A stretch of 64,000 nt of DNA, taken from assembly GCA_037043015.1 (NCBI GenBank), contig CM073323.1, forward strand, positions 22,348,758 to 22,412,757, given 5' to 3'. Numbering within the stretch: position 1 is the stretch's first letter; each line of letters opens with the position of its first letter. Both the position numbers and the translations under genes were made by a program. Shown piece by piece: positions 49,889 through 61,700 of the stretch. This DNA is from Bryum argenteum (lineage: Eukaryota; Streptophyta; Bryopsida; Bryales; Bryaceae). A model generated the notes under the pieces. It saw only the letters and a list, made by a program, of their open reading frames with translations, was not told the DNA's origin and did no database searches.

Positions 49889-50451
49889 TCACCAGCCTTT
49901 CGAGCTCAAAGAATGGATGAGGGACCCGAATGTCTTGTCAATAGTGGAGTTCCAAACATGCGCCAAATCGTCTCGCACTTCTCTGCCTAAAAGAGGAGGA
50001 GGAGACTGCAAAACCAGCGAAAATTCTCTCTGATTATTCCATTGCCAGCTCAGAATGATTGAACAAATGATCTCAGTTCTTAATGCGAGCGACGAGATTT
50101 TTCAAAACCCTAAATGCGAGAAGCGTACCGGAGGATCGCGAGGGGGAGGGAGAATTCCGCCGGACAGAGTCTCAGCGAGCCCCGCAGTGGACTTCCAAAG
50201 CTCCCGTTGCTCGTACATGAACACGCCCATGCCGACCAAGCCTCCCAATGTGAAGCCAAGCATCCGTTCCTGCACCGGAAAACTCAATTCGTTTGTTAGG
50301 AATCCGGACGAAAATGCGGCAGTGTGTTTTGGAAAAGTGGAAATTGCAGTACCTGGAACAGGATGGACGGGTAAAAGAGAGGCATCGTGATGGTCCGGAT
50401 ACTGAAGCTCTCCTCTGTCTGTGCACGCTCCTTCGATCGGAAGTGAAACAT
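49889..50451 (-). CDS. Small membrane protein, MICOS Mic12/Mic13(QIL1)-like candidate (3 exons, 118 aa)
   Basis: Three exons with phase-0 GT/AG introns: 50451-50353, 50269-50129, 50005-49889. The product has a short basic N-terminus, then MLGFTLGGLVGMGVFMYEQ (about 36-54), one glycine-rich membrane segment. It continues with RELWKSTAGLAETL, a proline-rich linker (PPPRDPPSPPP) and a C-terminal helix, VRDDLAHVWNSTIDKTFGSL. The layout of one Gly-rich membrane helix, then a Trp-containing stretch and a C-terminal IWN-I-type helix recalls yeast Mic12/Aim5 and animal QIL1, which sit in the mitochondrial inner membrane and help build cristae junctions. That match is from memory and weak. A second in-frame ATG (codon 23, MPLFYPS) may be the true start. 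The gene model is good; the family call is tentative. A SINE begins 115 bp upstream. Confidence 0.7.
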
Positions 50452-50565
50452 GCCGGGAGAGATGACGCGCCTGGACGCTGGACGCTACCGCAGCTTGCCG
50501 CTGACTACCGTGAAGTGTCGGTGTCGAGGTCTGAAGTGTAAAGATTCCGGTTGAAATTGGAATCA

Positions 50566-50934
50566 GATGAGAGAGAGATAGATAGATAGAAACTCCGGTC
50601 CTTTCTAAGGGCCGGCGTGAATGAAGTGTCCGTTCGTAATGCTAATATCCCGATGGCCACCGGACAAGGAGAAATTGGAACAATACTACTTCCCCTCTCG
50701 AGGGTGGACATTATAACTACGCTAGTTTCTAGCCTAGTTACTAGTGCCTTGAAGATACTTGACATAGTATCCCCCCAAAGGGCTTTGAGGTACCCATACA
50801 ACAAGGTCCAAGGACCTCCCACAATAGTTGGGTGGACTATAGTGGTGAGCACCACGCTGGCATGGGGAAAAGAACCCACGACCTCCTCATTGGGGGCCTA
50901 AGCCCTTACCACCAAGCCAAGGCTTGTGGTGCCT
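50566..50934 (-). mobile_element. tRNA-derived SINE, full length, copy 2
   Basis: Same element and orientation as at 21773-22136, with about 15-20 differences by eye. It is flanked by the 12-bp duplication AAATTGGAATCA (50554-50565 and 50935-50946) and has a TAGATAGATAGA tail on the plus strand. It is inserted just upstream of the small 118-aa gene (ATG at 50451), in its promoter or leader. Confidence 0.92.
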
Positions 50935-50946
50935 AAATTGGAATCA

Positions 50947-51862
50947 TATGTACCGGAGTACAAGAATATTCTCATACTTTCAATTTTTGTATTTGTACTT
51001 ATGCCTGCAATATTATGTATATGAAAATTAATTTCAGTACTCATAAATATTTATAATTACCATAATCAAAAATGGTTTTTGAAGTGCAAAGAAAATTGTA
51101 ACATAATCTTTGTATCATAATAACATGATTGATGACATTTTTCAGATTTTTCACATTTGTACACTGATAACTAATACCAAATTGAGAATAAATTTTGAGC
51201 ATTTGGACATTGTCAAGAGTCTCTTTACGGCATGTTACATCTATATTTTTCTAAGTCTAGAAGTAGTTCAATGTAGCATCATTGCCACATACATGTACAA
51301 GACATAAGGTGAAATTCAAAAGCTATTTTGAGTCTGCTTATACAAAACTCTATGGAGGGAATATAGCTCCACAGTAAGGCCCACTTTACACAGACTGCGG
51401 GGCTGGCCGGAAGGTGGCCGGAAGGTGGGCGAGAATTTGGCCAGGCTCCAGCCCCCATTTGGGCCTCCGCAACCCTATTCAGCCCCTTTGGCTGTAAAGG
51501 GGTTAGGGCCCAATGAATGGGGTCCCATCTAAATTCATGAGTTACTGTTACCATGCTTTAGGGTTTAGGGATTAGGGATTTCACCATCCTCCAATCGACG
51601 ATGGAGATTCACAAGATCCGATGGAGATGCACAATCTGACCCAAGATCCAAGTTTGGGCTTGGGAAAACCTTGCCCCAGTTGCCTCCCATGGGCCCAAAG
51701 CTTTGGCGCCAAAAAAATTACCACGTAGGACGCTACGTAGGATAAAAGGGAGTTCAGGTCCAACCTTAGTACAAAACCCTTGGGCCCAATTTGAAAAATC
51801 TGAGTGATCCCATTGGTCAAATTTTCAATAGTTTGGGCCGGCCCTCAATTAGGACCCAAGTA
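50947..51862. other. Gene-free stretch upstream of the MITE pair
   Basis: No gene is supported. A 14-bp word TAAGGCCCACTTTA at 51373-51386 is present inverted at 52298-52311, which may mark the ends of an older element of about 940 bp, but this is not proven. A GC-rich patch lies at 51390-51500. Confidence 0.35.
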
Positions 51863-52295
51863 CCGTAACACCATAGCTGGTTCGTTCTTAAATAATTCCA
51901 AAAATAACAAACGAAAACAAATGGAAATTCCATGCCTTCAAGAACGAATTTCAGGAAAAATAATCTCAATATAAACCGAAAATTGAGAAAATAGAGTATA
52001 ATGATTCTGGAGGAATTGTGGACTTATTTTGCCACCCTCCAAAAATGGGTAAATTACGAAACTATGCGCTGGCCCCACTGATGTAGCTGCCAAATCTATT
52101 GATTTCAAGTCTTGCTTAGTCTTGTCATTATGAAGCTCCATCCACAAATAAATCCCCTTCCCTGCCCCAAATTTTTTTTCCTCTAAAAATATAGAGACGA
52201 ATTTTTAAAAATTCGATTTGCGAGAAACGAACCTTATTTTTTCAAAAAAAATAATTATTCGTTCGGCAGAGAACGAACCAGCTATGGTGTTACGG
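51863..52295. mobile_element. Inverted-repeat MITE, 433 bp, TA-flanked
   Basis: The ends are perfect inverted copies of about 26 bp beginning CCGTAACACCATAGCTGG. TA flanks both sides (51861-51862 and 52296-52297). The interior carries several AACGAA/TTCGTT words in both orientations and no coding capacity. The TA duplication would fit a Tc1/mariner-like element, but the end sequence is not Stowaway-like, so the superfamily is left open. Confidence 0.85.
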
Positions 52296-52312
52296 TATAA
52301 AGTGGGCCTTAA

Positions 52313-52674
52313 CCCTTAAACGCCCATGGGGTCTGAAACGGGCAGCCCAAAATTGGATCACAGCATCTTTGGGACTTGGGCATCATGAATAGTGCACTTT
52401 TTGAACTTGGGCACCATGAATGAACCAATCAATGATGAGCTTGCAACCTCCTACAAGGTTATGTACAACCCCAACCTACCTACCACAATCCTTTCAAACC
52501 ATAAAATCATACATACAAATTGTGATTTGAATTGTAAAATTTCACTTTTTGAATGCATCACAAGATGGTGACCAATTTGACATCAAAATATAAGTGAAAA
52601 GTTGTTTACAGTGAGAGCTACAGGAAAGATTCTATTGGAATCAAGCCCCTCGGGCTTGCTTGGGCGTATAAGGG
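52313..52674. mobile_element. TTAA-flanked MITE, 362 bp, single copy
   Basis: TTAA at 52309-52312 and 52675-52678. The left end is CCCTTAAACGCCC; the right end, inverted, is CCCTTATACGCCC. It is the most complete copy of the family that also gives the nested pair at 47019-47742. It lies 13 bp from the neighbouring MITE. Confidence 0.92.
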
Positions 52675-52678
52675 TTAA

Positions 52679-53389
52679 CACCCAGTGTACAAGTTGTGAC
52701 CTTCATACAAAGCCATAGACTCACTTGTATTGATGCATAGATTGTGGAAATTACTCACACAAGAAGGGAACTTACTCAAAATCCTTACAAAACTAAAAGA
52801 ATAACAAAGAGTTCAGCCTTCATTTCCATTTCACATCTAGAGTCTAAAGGCAACTGTTTAGTACCTGAAAACACCCACTACTTTCTCATCAAAAACATCA
52901 ATAACTGAGGACTCAAGAAACATGAATCCCCTATCACCTAACGCCAATTACATACCTTGCACCTCGTACCAGAGCATCTTTCTCATGCCAGATCATGTTC
53001 CTCATATTATCGATCTACAATTTATTCCAAACCCCGTTTTCTTTACTTCGCGCACCCCCCTGTTTCTGAACTTTGCGCATACCAACTTTCACTTCCTCTC
53101 TGTCCGAGGAACATTCTGAAATTTTTAATCCAATGTACAGAGAATGGTTACTGTCGTGCATCGACATCATGTGCACATTTCAGAGACTTCAAAGATGTAA
53201 TAAACAGAAAATGCTTGGACTTCTTGAATGAGAGAGGATTTTCACCGACACAACTTCAAGCATGCAAAAGACATTGATCTCTTATCAGTGAAAGCAAATT
53301 GAGCTGAAAAAATTTGATGGTTTTGTACAAATGCAGAAGTCAATAGATGGAAACCGAGGGAATCCCACCACATGACGTCGCGGTTTAGA
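52679..53389 (-). other. Probable 3' UTR and downstream flank of the kinesin gene
   Basis: No gene is seen. The part next to the kinesin stop (53390) should be its 3' UTR. Overlapping frames at 52922-53277 show no motif. Confidence 0.4.
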
Positions 53390-56300
53390 CTACAATCTTC
53401 GCGAGCTGTTGCTGCGAAAATTCTCCTTTTGATCTGCAGCACTGTCCTTCGGGGGTCGGTTGCTGGCAGTAGCGGTTTCCTTTCGCTTGCCATTGCCGCC
53501 GTGGGAAGAAGCGGGTGCATTCACATCGGAGGTGCTACAATTCTGTGAACTCAAATCTATGGCAGTTAGTGAGCTATCGCGGATCTTCAAAGGGCTGTGA
53601 GCAGTTCTATGAGAAGTAGAATGCATCCAGGCTGGTGGAATAGTTGGCTCGCCTTCACTCACATTGGTTCCTCCTCGCTCGCGCGCTGTCACGAACGGAG
53701 TAGCCAGCTTGGGTGTCGTTACTGGCGCTGCTGCCGGAACAGGGGCCGGGGCTTGAATTGGGGGGATGTTTTCTAAAAGAGGAGCTGTGGGCGTCGGGAC
53801 CGATACTAGCTGTATCAACCCTCGTGGGACTTTTCGCTTGGGTTTAAGGATGGGACGGTCAACCTTCAGCTTTGACAACGTCTGTCACGAAAACAAACTT
53901 CATCAGAAAATATGCTCGTGGGCACAGAGAGACGGGAGAGTGAACATGAAAATGGAGAACGGACCTTGTTGTTTCCGATATCAGACAGTGGACGGCGAGG
54001 TCGTTTAGTCCCGACTTCACTGTCTCGCCTTCTGTCGTCTCCAGTTGCGTGTGCATTATCTTCGGGACTCACAGAGCCTCGCAGGCTTTGTTTGTAGGCG
54101 GAATCAAGCAATGTGACACCCTTCTTCACTAAAGCCCGGTCCGGTTCCGACTCCTCACTTTTCACACCCTCGGTGGATAGACTGCTTCCAGAGAAGGGAG
54201 GAGTACCCAGCGGCGAAGAATCCACCCGAAGACCCGCCATGGCCGCAGCCATTGCAGATTGGGCAGGTGCATTGGAGAAAGTTGGAGTTGTTTCCGCAGT
54301 CGCGATCTCCCACCGGTTGCAACATCGTCCGACATTACATCCGCATTGGGCTCCACAGAAACTACCCGCGGCTTTGCACGCACATTTCTTGGTCTTACAA
54401 CCCGACCAGGACGAGCAAGAGCAGCACAGACCACCCCCAGCAGACTGCCCTGGAGTGGAGTCTTCTGGAATTGACTCTGGCACTGCAGCTTGCAAAGGAT
54501 TGCTCCCTGACCTCCTGGTACCCGCATTCTGCTGAGACTTCCGCCCACCAGAAAGCACACGGCTTCCGGTATGCGTTTTGCGAGCCACCCGTCTCCGACT
54601 CGCTTTGTCTTCCTCTTCAGAATCAGATTCCAGATCGGTTAAATCTGCTCTCATCTCGAAATCTGATTCTGAATCGGACAGATCCATATCGGACTCCAAG
54701 GAATGTCGAACGACCAAGGATCCTCGCGAAGACTGCAGGAAGCACGAGAGAATTGAGTCAGCTACCCCATCAAGGTGGAAGAACAGACGAACTTCAAATA
54801 AAACCGGGTATGATTGCTACCAATCAACTACCAGGTTCGTGCGCGAAGAAACCATTAAAAGGGCGCAAACAAGGCTATTGGGAGAACGAGCAAAAACTGA
54901 GTAGTGTCGGAGTACCTGTCGAAGGCCATAAGGTCCTGCTTCTAAGTCTCGTGATCCCTTTCCTATATCTGTCACGGATTTCCTCTCCCTAGGTGCGAGA
55001 AGAGCGGCTGTCAAGGCGTGATTCGTGAGCAGATTCTGTCTTTCGAGTTCCTGTCGCTGTGCCTCCGTCTGCTTCAGCAGACCTTCAACTTCAGCTAGCT
55101 TCTCCTTGAGATCTTTGCACTCGTCCTCGAGGTCTTTAGAGCGGCATCTGCAGTATGAGGGAACAGCTTTTCAGCATCGGGAGCAGACACGATTCAACAA
55201 CAAACTTGAGCGCCGTAATATCAATGCGATGGAGTCGCATTGTGATTCCGAAGGTGATATTTAGGTTTCATAGTGTATTCGATACGCAAGTATTTAATAG
55301 TCTGAATACGGACCTGGAATAAGAGGCAACACCAAACATGAGGTGCAAAAGCGTCTTTGCATCTCCCATAGAACGTAAGTGCTGCCATCGAGCCCTTCCA
55401 CTGCACGACCTTTCACGATCTTCAGCTTCTGAAAGTTGAGAAGCCATCGCCACCATGTTTCCAGAGGAAGAACTCAAGAGACTTTCTAAGTAAGCGATCC
55501 GAGCATGTCTGCAAGACGAAGTTTCAAACTACCTCAGTAACGATTGGAATTAATTCTTACAAACTATGGATTGGAGAACTGAATCATGTGTACGACTGGC
55601 GGCCTGCAAAAGCAATTAACCTGATCAATTGAAAATTCACGGATGAGTACAACAACCCCACTAGGTACCTGGCGTTGGATTCTTCATCAGGATCACTTGC
55701 ATCGGCTACTTTCTCTTCGACCTGTTGCTTCAGCTCCATCAGCTCCTTAGCTGTTGCCGCGCGTCTGTAACACAGTAAAGTTTGGATTAATATAAAAAAG
55801 TTCGATGTACCATGTGAAACATCCTGGCCAAAAAGAAGACCTCTAAGCCAACAAAAGTTCTTACTCTTCTCTCTGTTTCTCGACAGCAGAACGAACTTCA
55901 TGAACCCGCAGTGCCATTTCGAGTTCTTGTTCGAGCCAATGCTGCAGAGATTTCTCATTGTTCTGCAGATACAAACCACCAATTCAGTTAGAAAGTCAGT
56001 TGAGGCTCCAGATCAGAATCGTTGCAGAGAAAGCTAGCGTAGAAAATGCACGTATCCTGTGAACGACATCACAATGACAACAACACGAACCTGTGTCGAA
56101 GTACCGCCAAGGAGTAGAGTTCCTGCAAAATCAAACCGGGGAGAAGTAGAGATCCAGTAAGAAAAGAGGTACGAGAAAGCCACAGTACAATACAAACGTG
56201 TCGGAGTACTTCAGCATACTACAAAATCGAGTGTTACCATTTGGCGCAGCATCCCGGGAGGACTTCCTTGCCTCTTGGATCTCCTTTAACCGGCGCATTG

Positions 56301-59300
56301 CCGTCGCAGCCTCTTCCGTCTTTCGTTGTAGAACCTGCAGGATATAGGACAGACGTCAGACCTGCTCGGCGTATCCAAGTTTCGAGAAACCTTTCTTCGG
56401 AATTCATAATACTAAGCAAAGAATAATGTGGGATTCTCAGATCTTCGTTACGCTCACCATTTTCTGCCGCATATGAAGCGCCTGCATCTTATGCAACTCA
56501 TAAACATTGCGACGTCCTTCCTTCTTCAGCTGCTCAGAAACCAGCAGGTGCTCAGTTCAGATTCGGTCTTGTTAATTTGAAAAGAGACAAGGTGAAAGTC
56601 TGGTTATCAAGTTCGCTGTTACACAGCGAAAAACTGGTCTTATGAGCAATTACCTGAAGAACTTCTTTTTCTCTAGAGGCTTTCCACAGTCGAAACTGCT
56701 CAGACTCTAACTTCATCTTCTGCTGGATTTGAACCTGAAAAGATCACCAGACGTAAGTGCCATACAACTCCATACATAACCAGTGAAAACCTGCAACCGT
56801 CGTACAGCAAGGAGATAATATCCTGATTTCGGTGAAAGCGGAGCAGATGAAGTGCAAAGACGCTAACCTTTTGGGTCTTCATGCGGACAATCTCATCTTG
56901 CAGACGCTTAGCGGCCTCATCACTGCGCTGCTTGTGACGAAGAAGCTGGGCTTGGTTCTCTTGCTTCTTTTTCAATTCGACTATCTGATTGCCAGGGACA
57001 GCCATAGCTTCAGTACCCAACACTTACACTTCCATGGAAATTATAACCCAGAAAGAAACAAGGACCAAGCTCTTCTCACTACAGTACCTGGGTCTCGAGC
57101 TCCGATAACTTCTGCGTGTGTAGTTCTTGCGATTTGTGTGCATTCTCGTCAGAGACATGAGAAAGGTTCTCAAGCTCTGCTAGCAACTTATCTCTCTCCT
57201 TTTGCAAGTGCTTTTTCTCATCCTCCAGGTCCATCAGCTTTTTCTCAAAGTGCTGCTTCAAAACTACCGCATCGGTCCGTACGAAAGATTTCATTTCAGC
57301 CTGGGCGATGAGAGCCATTTGTAGTTAGTATACAGCCTCTGAGTGTGGACGATAGCTCGTCCAGCAGGTGAGGTCAAGGATAGAGTAGATCGCAATCATT
57401 CAGTACACGTGACCAGATCCTGGACGAACTACTGGACTTCAACGACTTTTTACCTCTTTCTGTTCCAACCGTATGTTCAAGTCCTGCAATTCTTTGTCGA
57501 GGCCCGCTTGCAACGATGTGTACTCAATCTCTTTTGCGACAACATCAGCTTCTACCTCTCCATGCACATCCGCACCAGGGGACAAGATATCGCCATCGGC
57601 ACCCGGAGCTGGAAGAATTGCACTGCCCCTGTCGACCTGAGAAGGAAACGAATATTGTGATCGGAGAGCGATTCCGGAGCGTGACTTTTGATGGAGGATT
57701 TTCAATTCCTCTTCTAAGTCCTGAATTTTATCCCTGTACTCCTTGAGCAAGTCTTCGGTCTGCGACAGCAGCGAATAATATTCATGTCAGACGGCTCACT
57801 CTGAAATAAATCTAATTGTACATTTAAGACTGCACAATGATGTACCTGGTTGCTCGAGTCATCGTCCAGCTCATCCAACGTCTTTCCAGACCGCAGTTGA
57901 TCGAACTTGATCATCATCTTATCTCGCTCAACCTACATGATGCAGGGCATTGTTCGAGTGAGAATCCGAAAGACAGTAGATACACATATAATGACTAACA
58001 TGGAATCGCAACTTACTTGGGACTCAGAGGCACATCGTTGAAGGGAGACTATTCGCTCTTGAGCCTCATCCAGCTCCCGACGGAGCTCAACATTGCTTGA
58101 TTCCAGCCATGCTATTTTTTGGTTGAACCGCTGACACGTGATTTCAACATGCAGTTCAGTACAGTGTATTGAACATCGAAGCGTTCTGAATAAACGTAAG
58201 AAGAACTGCCGAATAAAAGTAACAAGCCGCAAGTCAAGCAGTGAGAGGAGCCAGACGCTCGACAAAGTATGGCCCACAGAAGAGCAAATGCATACCTGTA
58301 CGTCGGTACTCGATGGTCCTCCAGCTCGTGCACAGATGAGTTCGACGTGGGCCATCTCCAATTGCTGTCGTAGTCGCTGCATTTCAGCAGCCATTGGGTC
58401 TCGATTGACCTGGATCCGATATGAGCCAATACATTTAGATAATACATCAGTTATGGTGTCTGGAAGAGTGGAGGCGGATATACCAAACAACAGCATCTGT
58501 CATGTTTGGTTAGCAGGTAGATACACGGATTTTAAATCAACTACGTCTAAGCGAACGTGTAACATCAGTTCCTTTCGTCTTACAAGATAAATACATGATA
58601 AGTTCCGTACCGTAGGTTTATTCTGAATGTTGCGAGCACGATTGGCGTATTTCAGTGTGTTTAATGTCTCCTCTGCGTTAGAGTCCGCTGGACTTACACA
58701 GGCTGCATATCACCAACATCGACTAGTATGAGGAACTGTGAAACTAAATTTGACAACGACCAATACTGACTGTCTTGTTGGGTCGGAGAATTTACCAATC
58801 ATAACGGTGCTGCTATTCCCTCCAAGAGAATCCTGTCATAAAAAATCGCGGTCCGTGATCAGATCTCAGCGGTTGGCTCTAGTCCTGAAAACTCACAAGC
58901 AGAATTTGAACTTCCGAGTGTAAATAAGATTCTGTAATTTTACCTGCAGCAGTCTTGTAAGTTTACTATCTCTGTACGGAACATGGCCTCCTTCTTTCCG
59001 CTTCTTGTCATCCCCTAAAGCACTGATGACGTTTCCAAGTGCTAGAAGTCCTTTGTTAATATGTACACCTGCGACGGAATAAAACTCATCAGGTACTTTG
59101 AAGAATCTGAACGACTCCAGGTCCAAGCAGCTCCAGGTTAGAGGCGACATCGACTAGGAGTTAGGATAATAAACAAGATCAACTCACCTTCTTTGAATCT
59201 AAGGCCATCCGCACCAGTACGTTTTGCTCGCTCTGATCCAGCCAAATCGACCAAATGCAGCTTTGCACACAAGTAGTCCTCACTGGCATCCTCCATGAGT

Positions 59301-60903
59301 GGATTCTCTCCGGCAGGACCAATATCCCACTTACGACGCTGCTCGACCGTGATTGTGAAAATAGCATGTGATCGACTGTTGCATGAGAGGAATTATCGTT
59401 GAGTCATTCACAGAATAGATACAACATTCTGAATTTCAAAGAAGTAAGGGATCGGATGACTCTAATCCGAGCGAAGTGTACCAGCAAGAATTAGGAGAAG
59501 GCAGTTTTTGGGCTAACTGCAAGTGGGCAGGAACACTGAGAATATATATGGCTACAATGATCAATCAAAGAATTTTTAATCGTTCTAATCGCTTTACGAC
59601 ATATAATCAGCAAATGGGCTGGTTGCTTGAAGGGAGCTGTGCACCTTGATTGAGAATTCATATTTGTACTTCCAGTAGCCCGACAAAGAGAGCCTTGCTC
59701 TAGGCAAGCGGCCATTTCCTCGAGGGATTTCACATCAGACTCAGTTACACCGGCCAGTGTTATGCCTCCATTTGATGTCTCTCTAATTTGAATGGGAGGT
59801 TTACCCACAGCCGTGGTCTTCGTTCCTCCACCAAAGTTGGCTTCTGTTGAGGGAGGATTGGGATCGAGCAAATCATGCACCTCCTCCTTCAAAATCTGTA
59901 TGTTCCAAACGCATTTCAGCACCAAATAAATAGGATAACAAGATATTGAAATTTTCTCGTCTGACTCATTGGAACCTCTTATTTACTTTGGTTCACACTG
60001 TAAGTTTGTCGGCCATGGAGTACCACGTCCGAGTGCGAAACCATTCACTACACTCAACGTTTCAGGCCATGCCTAACTTTGGAAAAACCAAACTGCTGAC
60101 TCTTTGGCTGCCTACATATCCTTCTACAACTTGAACAACGAAGCCTAGCAACGAATTGAAGACGGGTATCACTGACCGTTGCAGGCCTCGCAGAATACAC
60201 ACCTCAATGAATGAAACTCTTATTTGGAAGTCGGCTTTCTTCTTCAGGGATTCGATTTGCCTGAAGATAAACTCCATCACCTGAGGTATAACGCCATGGG
60301 TACTGCCTCCCACAGTGTACCCTGTGCCCATAGTGTAGGTTTTCCCTGACCCAGTCTGTGACAAAATCACGAGTTAAAGTGGTACACCAGCGAAGAACAT
60401 TGACACGGAATATAATTATGATCTTCATAAGCCATTGGCGAAGGAGCTATTAGATTTGTACCTGACCGTAAGCCAACACAGTCGCGTTGTACCCATGAAA
60501 CAATCCCTCCACGAGTGATTTTACACATTTCTCAAAAACTCCAGCAAGAGGTGCGGCACCACTGCCGAAGACATGATCAAATGTAAACGAATGGCTGCCA
60601 AGTTGAACCTACAGGATCACACACAATCGTCTTTATCTTCTCAGACCATTATCATATGATCATGTACGGATTTTCCCGGAAAGCTACAGGGGGCAAGAAG
60701 TCTTTTAAGAAACACAAGGAATCGAGGAAAGTCACCTGTGGTTCACCGGGTACAACTGAAATACAATCCTTACAACCCTGAGAGCGCTCTAAAGCAATCA
60801 GGGGCCTAATGTTCAAGGCGACTTGGACAGACTGTGTGAGTTCTTTCTCTGCTTCCTCTCCAGGTGTCGGCCCTTCCGGGGAGCTTCTATTCTCTACCCC
60901 CAT
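53390..60903 (-). CDS. KIN4: Kinesin-4 motor protein with C-terminal CXC domain (25 coding exons, 1430 aa)
   Basis: Plus-end microtubule motor of the kinesin-4 family (FRA1/KIN-4A and KIF4 chromokinesins). Exons: 60903-60736, 60608-60462, 60355-60203, 59895-59645, 59375-59188, 59068-58944, 58832-58796, 58702-58611, 58409-58296, 58130-58017, 57932-57846, 57759-57454, 57300-57088, 56984-56868, 56734-56654, 56529-56458, 56334-56238, 56122-56091, 55962-55865, 55764-55669, 55578-55561, 55508-55314, 55147-54916, 54732-53965, 53881-53390. Motor motifs: GQTGSGKT (104-111), SSRSHA (about 239-244) and DLAGSE (283-288). The coiled coil spans about 420-1000 and includes ARIAYLES and [13 protein letters not shown], as in FRA1. 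Residues 1114-1149 are a CXC cysteine cluster, followed by a basic, Pro-rich tail. The frame upstream of 60903 has no ATG before a stop, so this Met is chosen. Confidence 0.95.
54319..54426 (-). other. CXC cysteine-rich segment of the kinesin-4 tail
   Basis: Part of exon 24, residues about 1114-1149. The cysteines are arranged CC-x-C-x5-C-x4-C-x-C-x7-C-x3-C-x-C-x4-CC, including KTKKCACK and CGAQCGCN. This is the tesmin/CRC type of cysteine motif that KIF4-class chromokinesins carry near the C-terminus, where it aids chromosome or iron-sulphur-related binding. Arabidopsis FRA1, as I recall it, ends without one. Confidence 0.85.
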
Positions 60904-61700
60904 TGGCCTGCCCTTATCTTCAACCCCGCTCAAGCCCTCGAGTTCAATGTATCCGACAGTACGAATCCCCTACACCATAGACTACATAGCTTCATGACAA
61001 CATCAAGAAGCGGGAACAGGACCGTTGGCCAGTACTGAGAGGCCACGATCAGTACCAAAGCCCTCTTGCCTGAATACCACAACCATATAGTCCGATCAAT
61101 GTCACAACACCGAAGAATTTAACGACAAAAACTCCAGTCATCCAATACAACACACTTTGACGCAAAACAAAGAAACCGGTGCTCAAGCAGTAGCCAAAAG
61201 AATATCAAGAAACAACGTACCTTACCGAGCGGCCTATTCAAACAACGGACCTGCCCTCCAAAACGTAAATTGACATCACAATCATCTGCATGTCGTTCAC
61301 TTCCCTGATTACCATAACCTCGTCAATGAATCACACTTCTATACAACAACGACGACGATCAAACCTACACTCTCTCGGGACATAGTACACTACAGCATCT
61401 ACAAGTTCACGAGGAGGCGAGTGGCAAGGTGTCAGAAGACGAAACAAGCTACTCTAGAGCAATCGCGCAACATATAACGTGGACAATACCGGTGATTGAG
61501 CTCCAAAAATAACCAAATCAGGCCAGTTCAGGCTCAAAAAGACGCGGATAATGGCAAACAATTGAGCTCGCGAGGTCTTACCAGACCGTTGGCACGAAGT
61601 TCGATGGAAGAAGGGGATCGAAATGGTGCGGGAAGCAGATTCAAGCAACGGCCAGAACGCGGCAATGAAGTGCTGAAGCTCGAAAGAGTACAGTAAGAGT
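60904..61700 (-). other. Leader and promoter region of the kinesin-4 gene
   Basis: A possible leader intron runs from a donor at 61220 (GTAAG/GTACGT) to an acceptor at 60970 (GGTGTAG), but this is not certain. No upstream coding exon is supported. A GC-richer patch at about 61550-61690 may hold the transcription start. Confidence 0.35.

Noticed and set aside
54252-54992. 246-codon open frame on the plus strand
   Set aside because: It lies antisense to kinesin exons 23-24, lacks motifs, and crosses that gene's intron. It is a shadow of GC-rich coding sequence.
60903-60933. Kinesin start 10 codons further upstream
   Set aside because: The frame there begins with TTG, and no ATG occurs between it and the upstream in-frame stop. 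The first ATG is at 60903.
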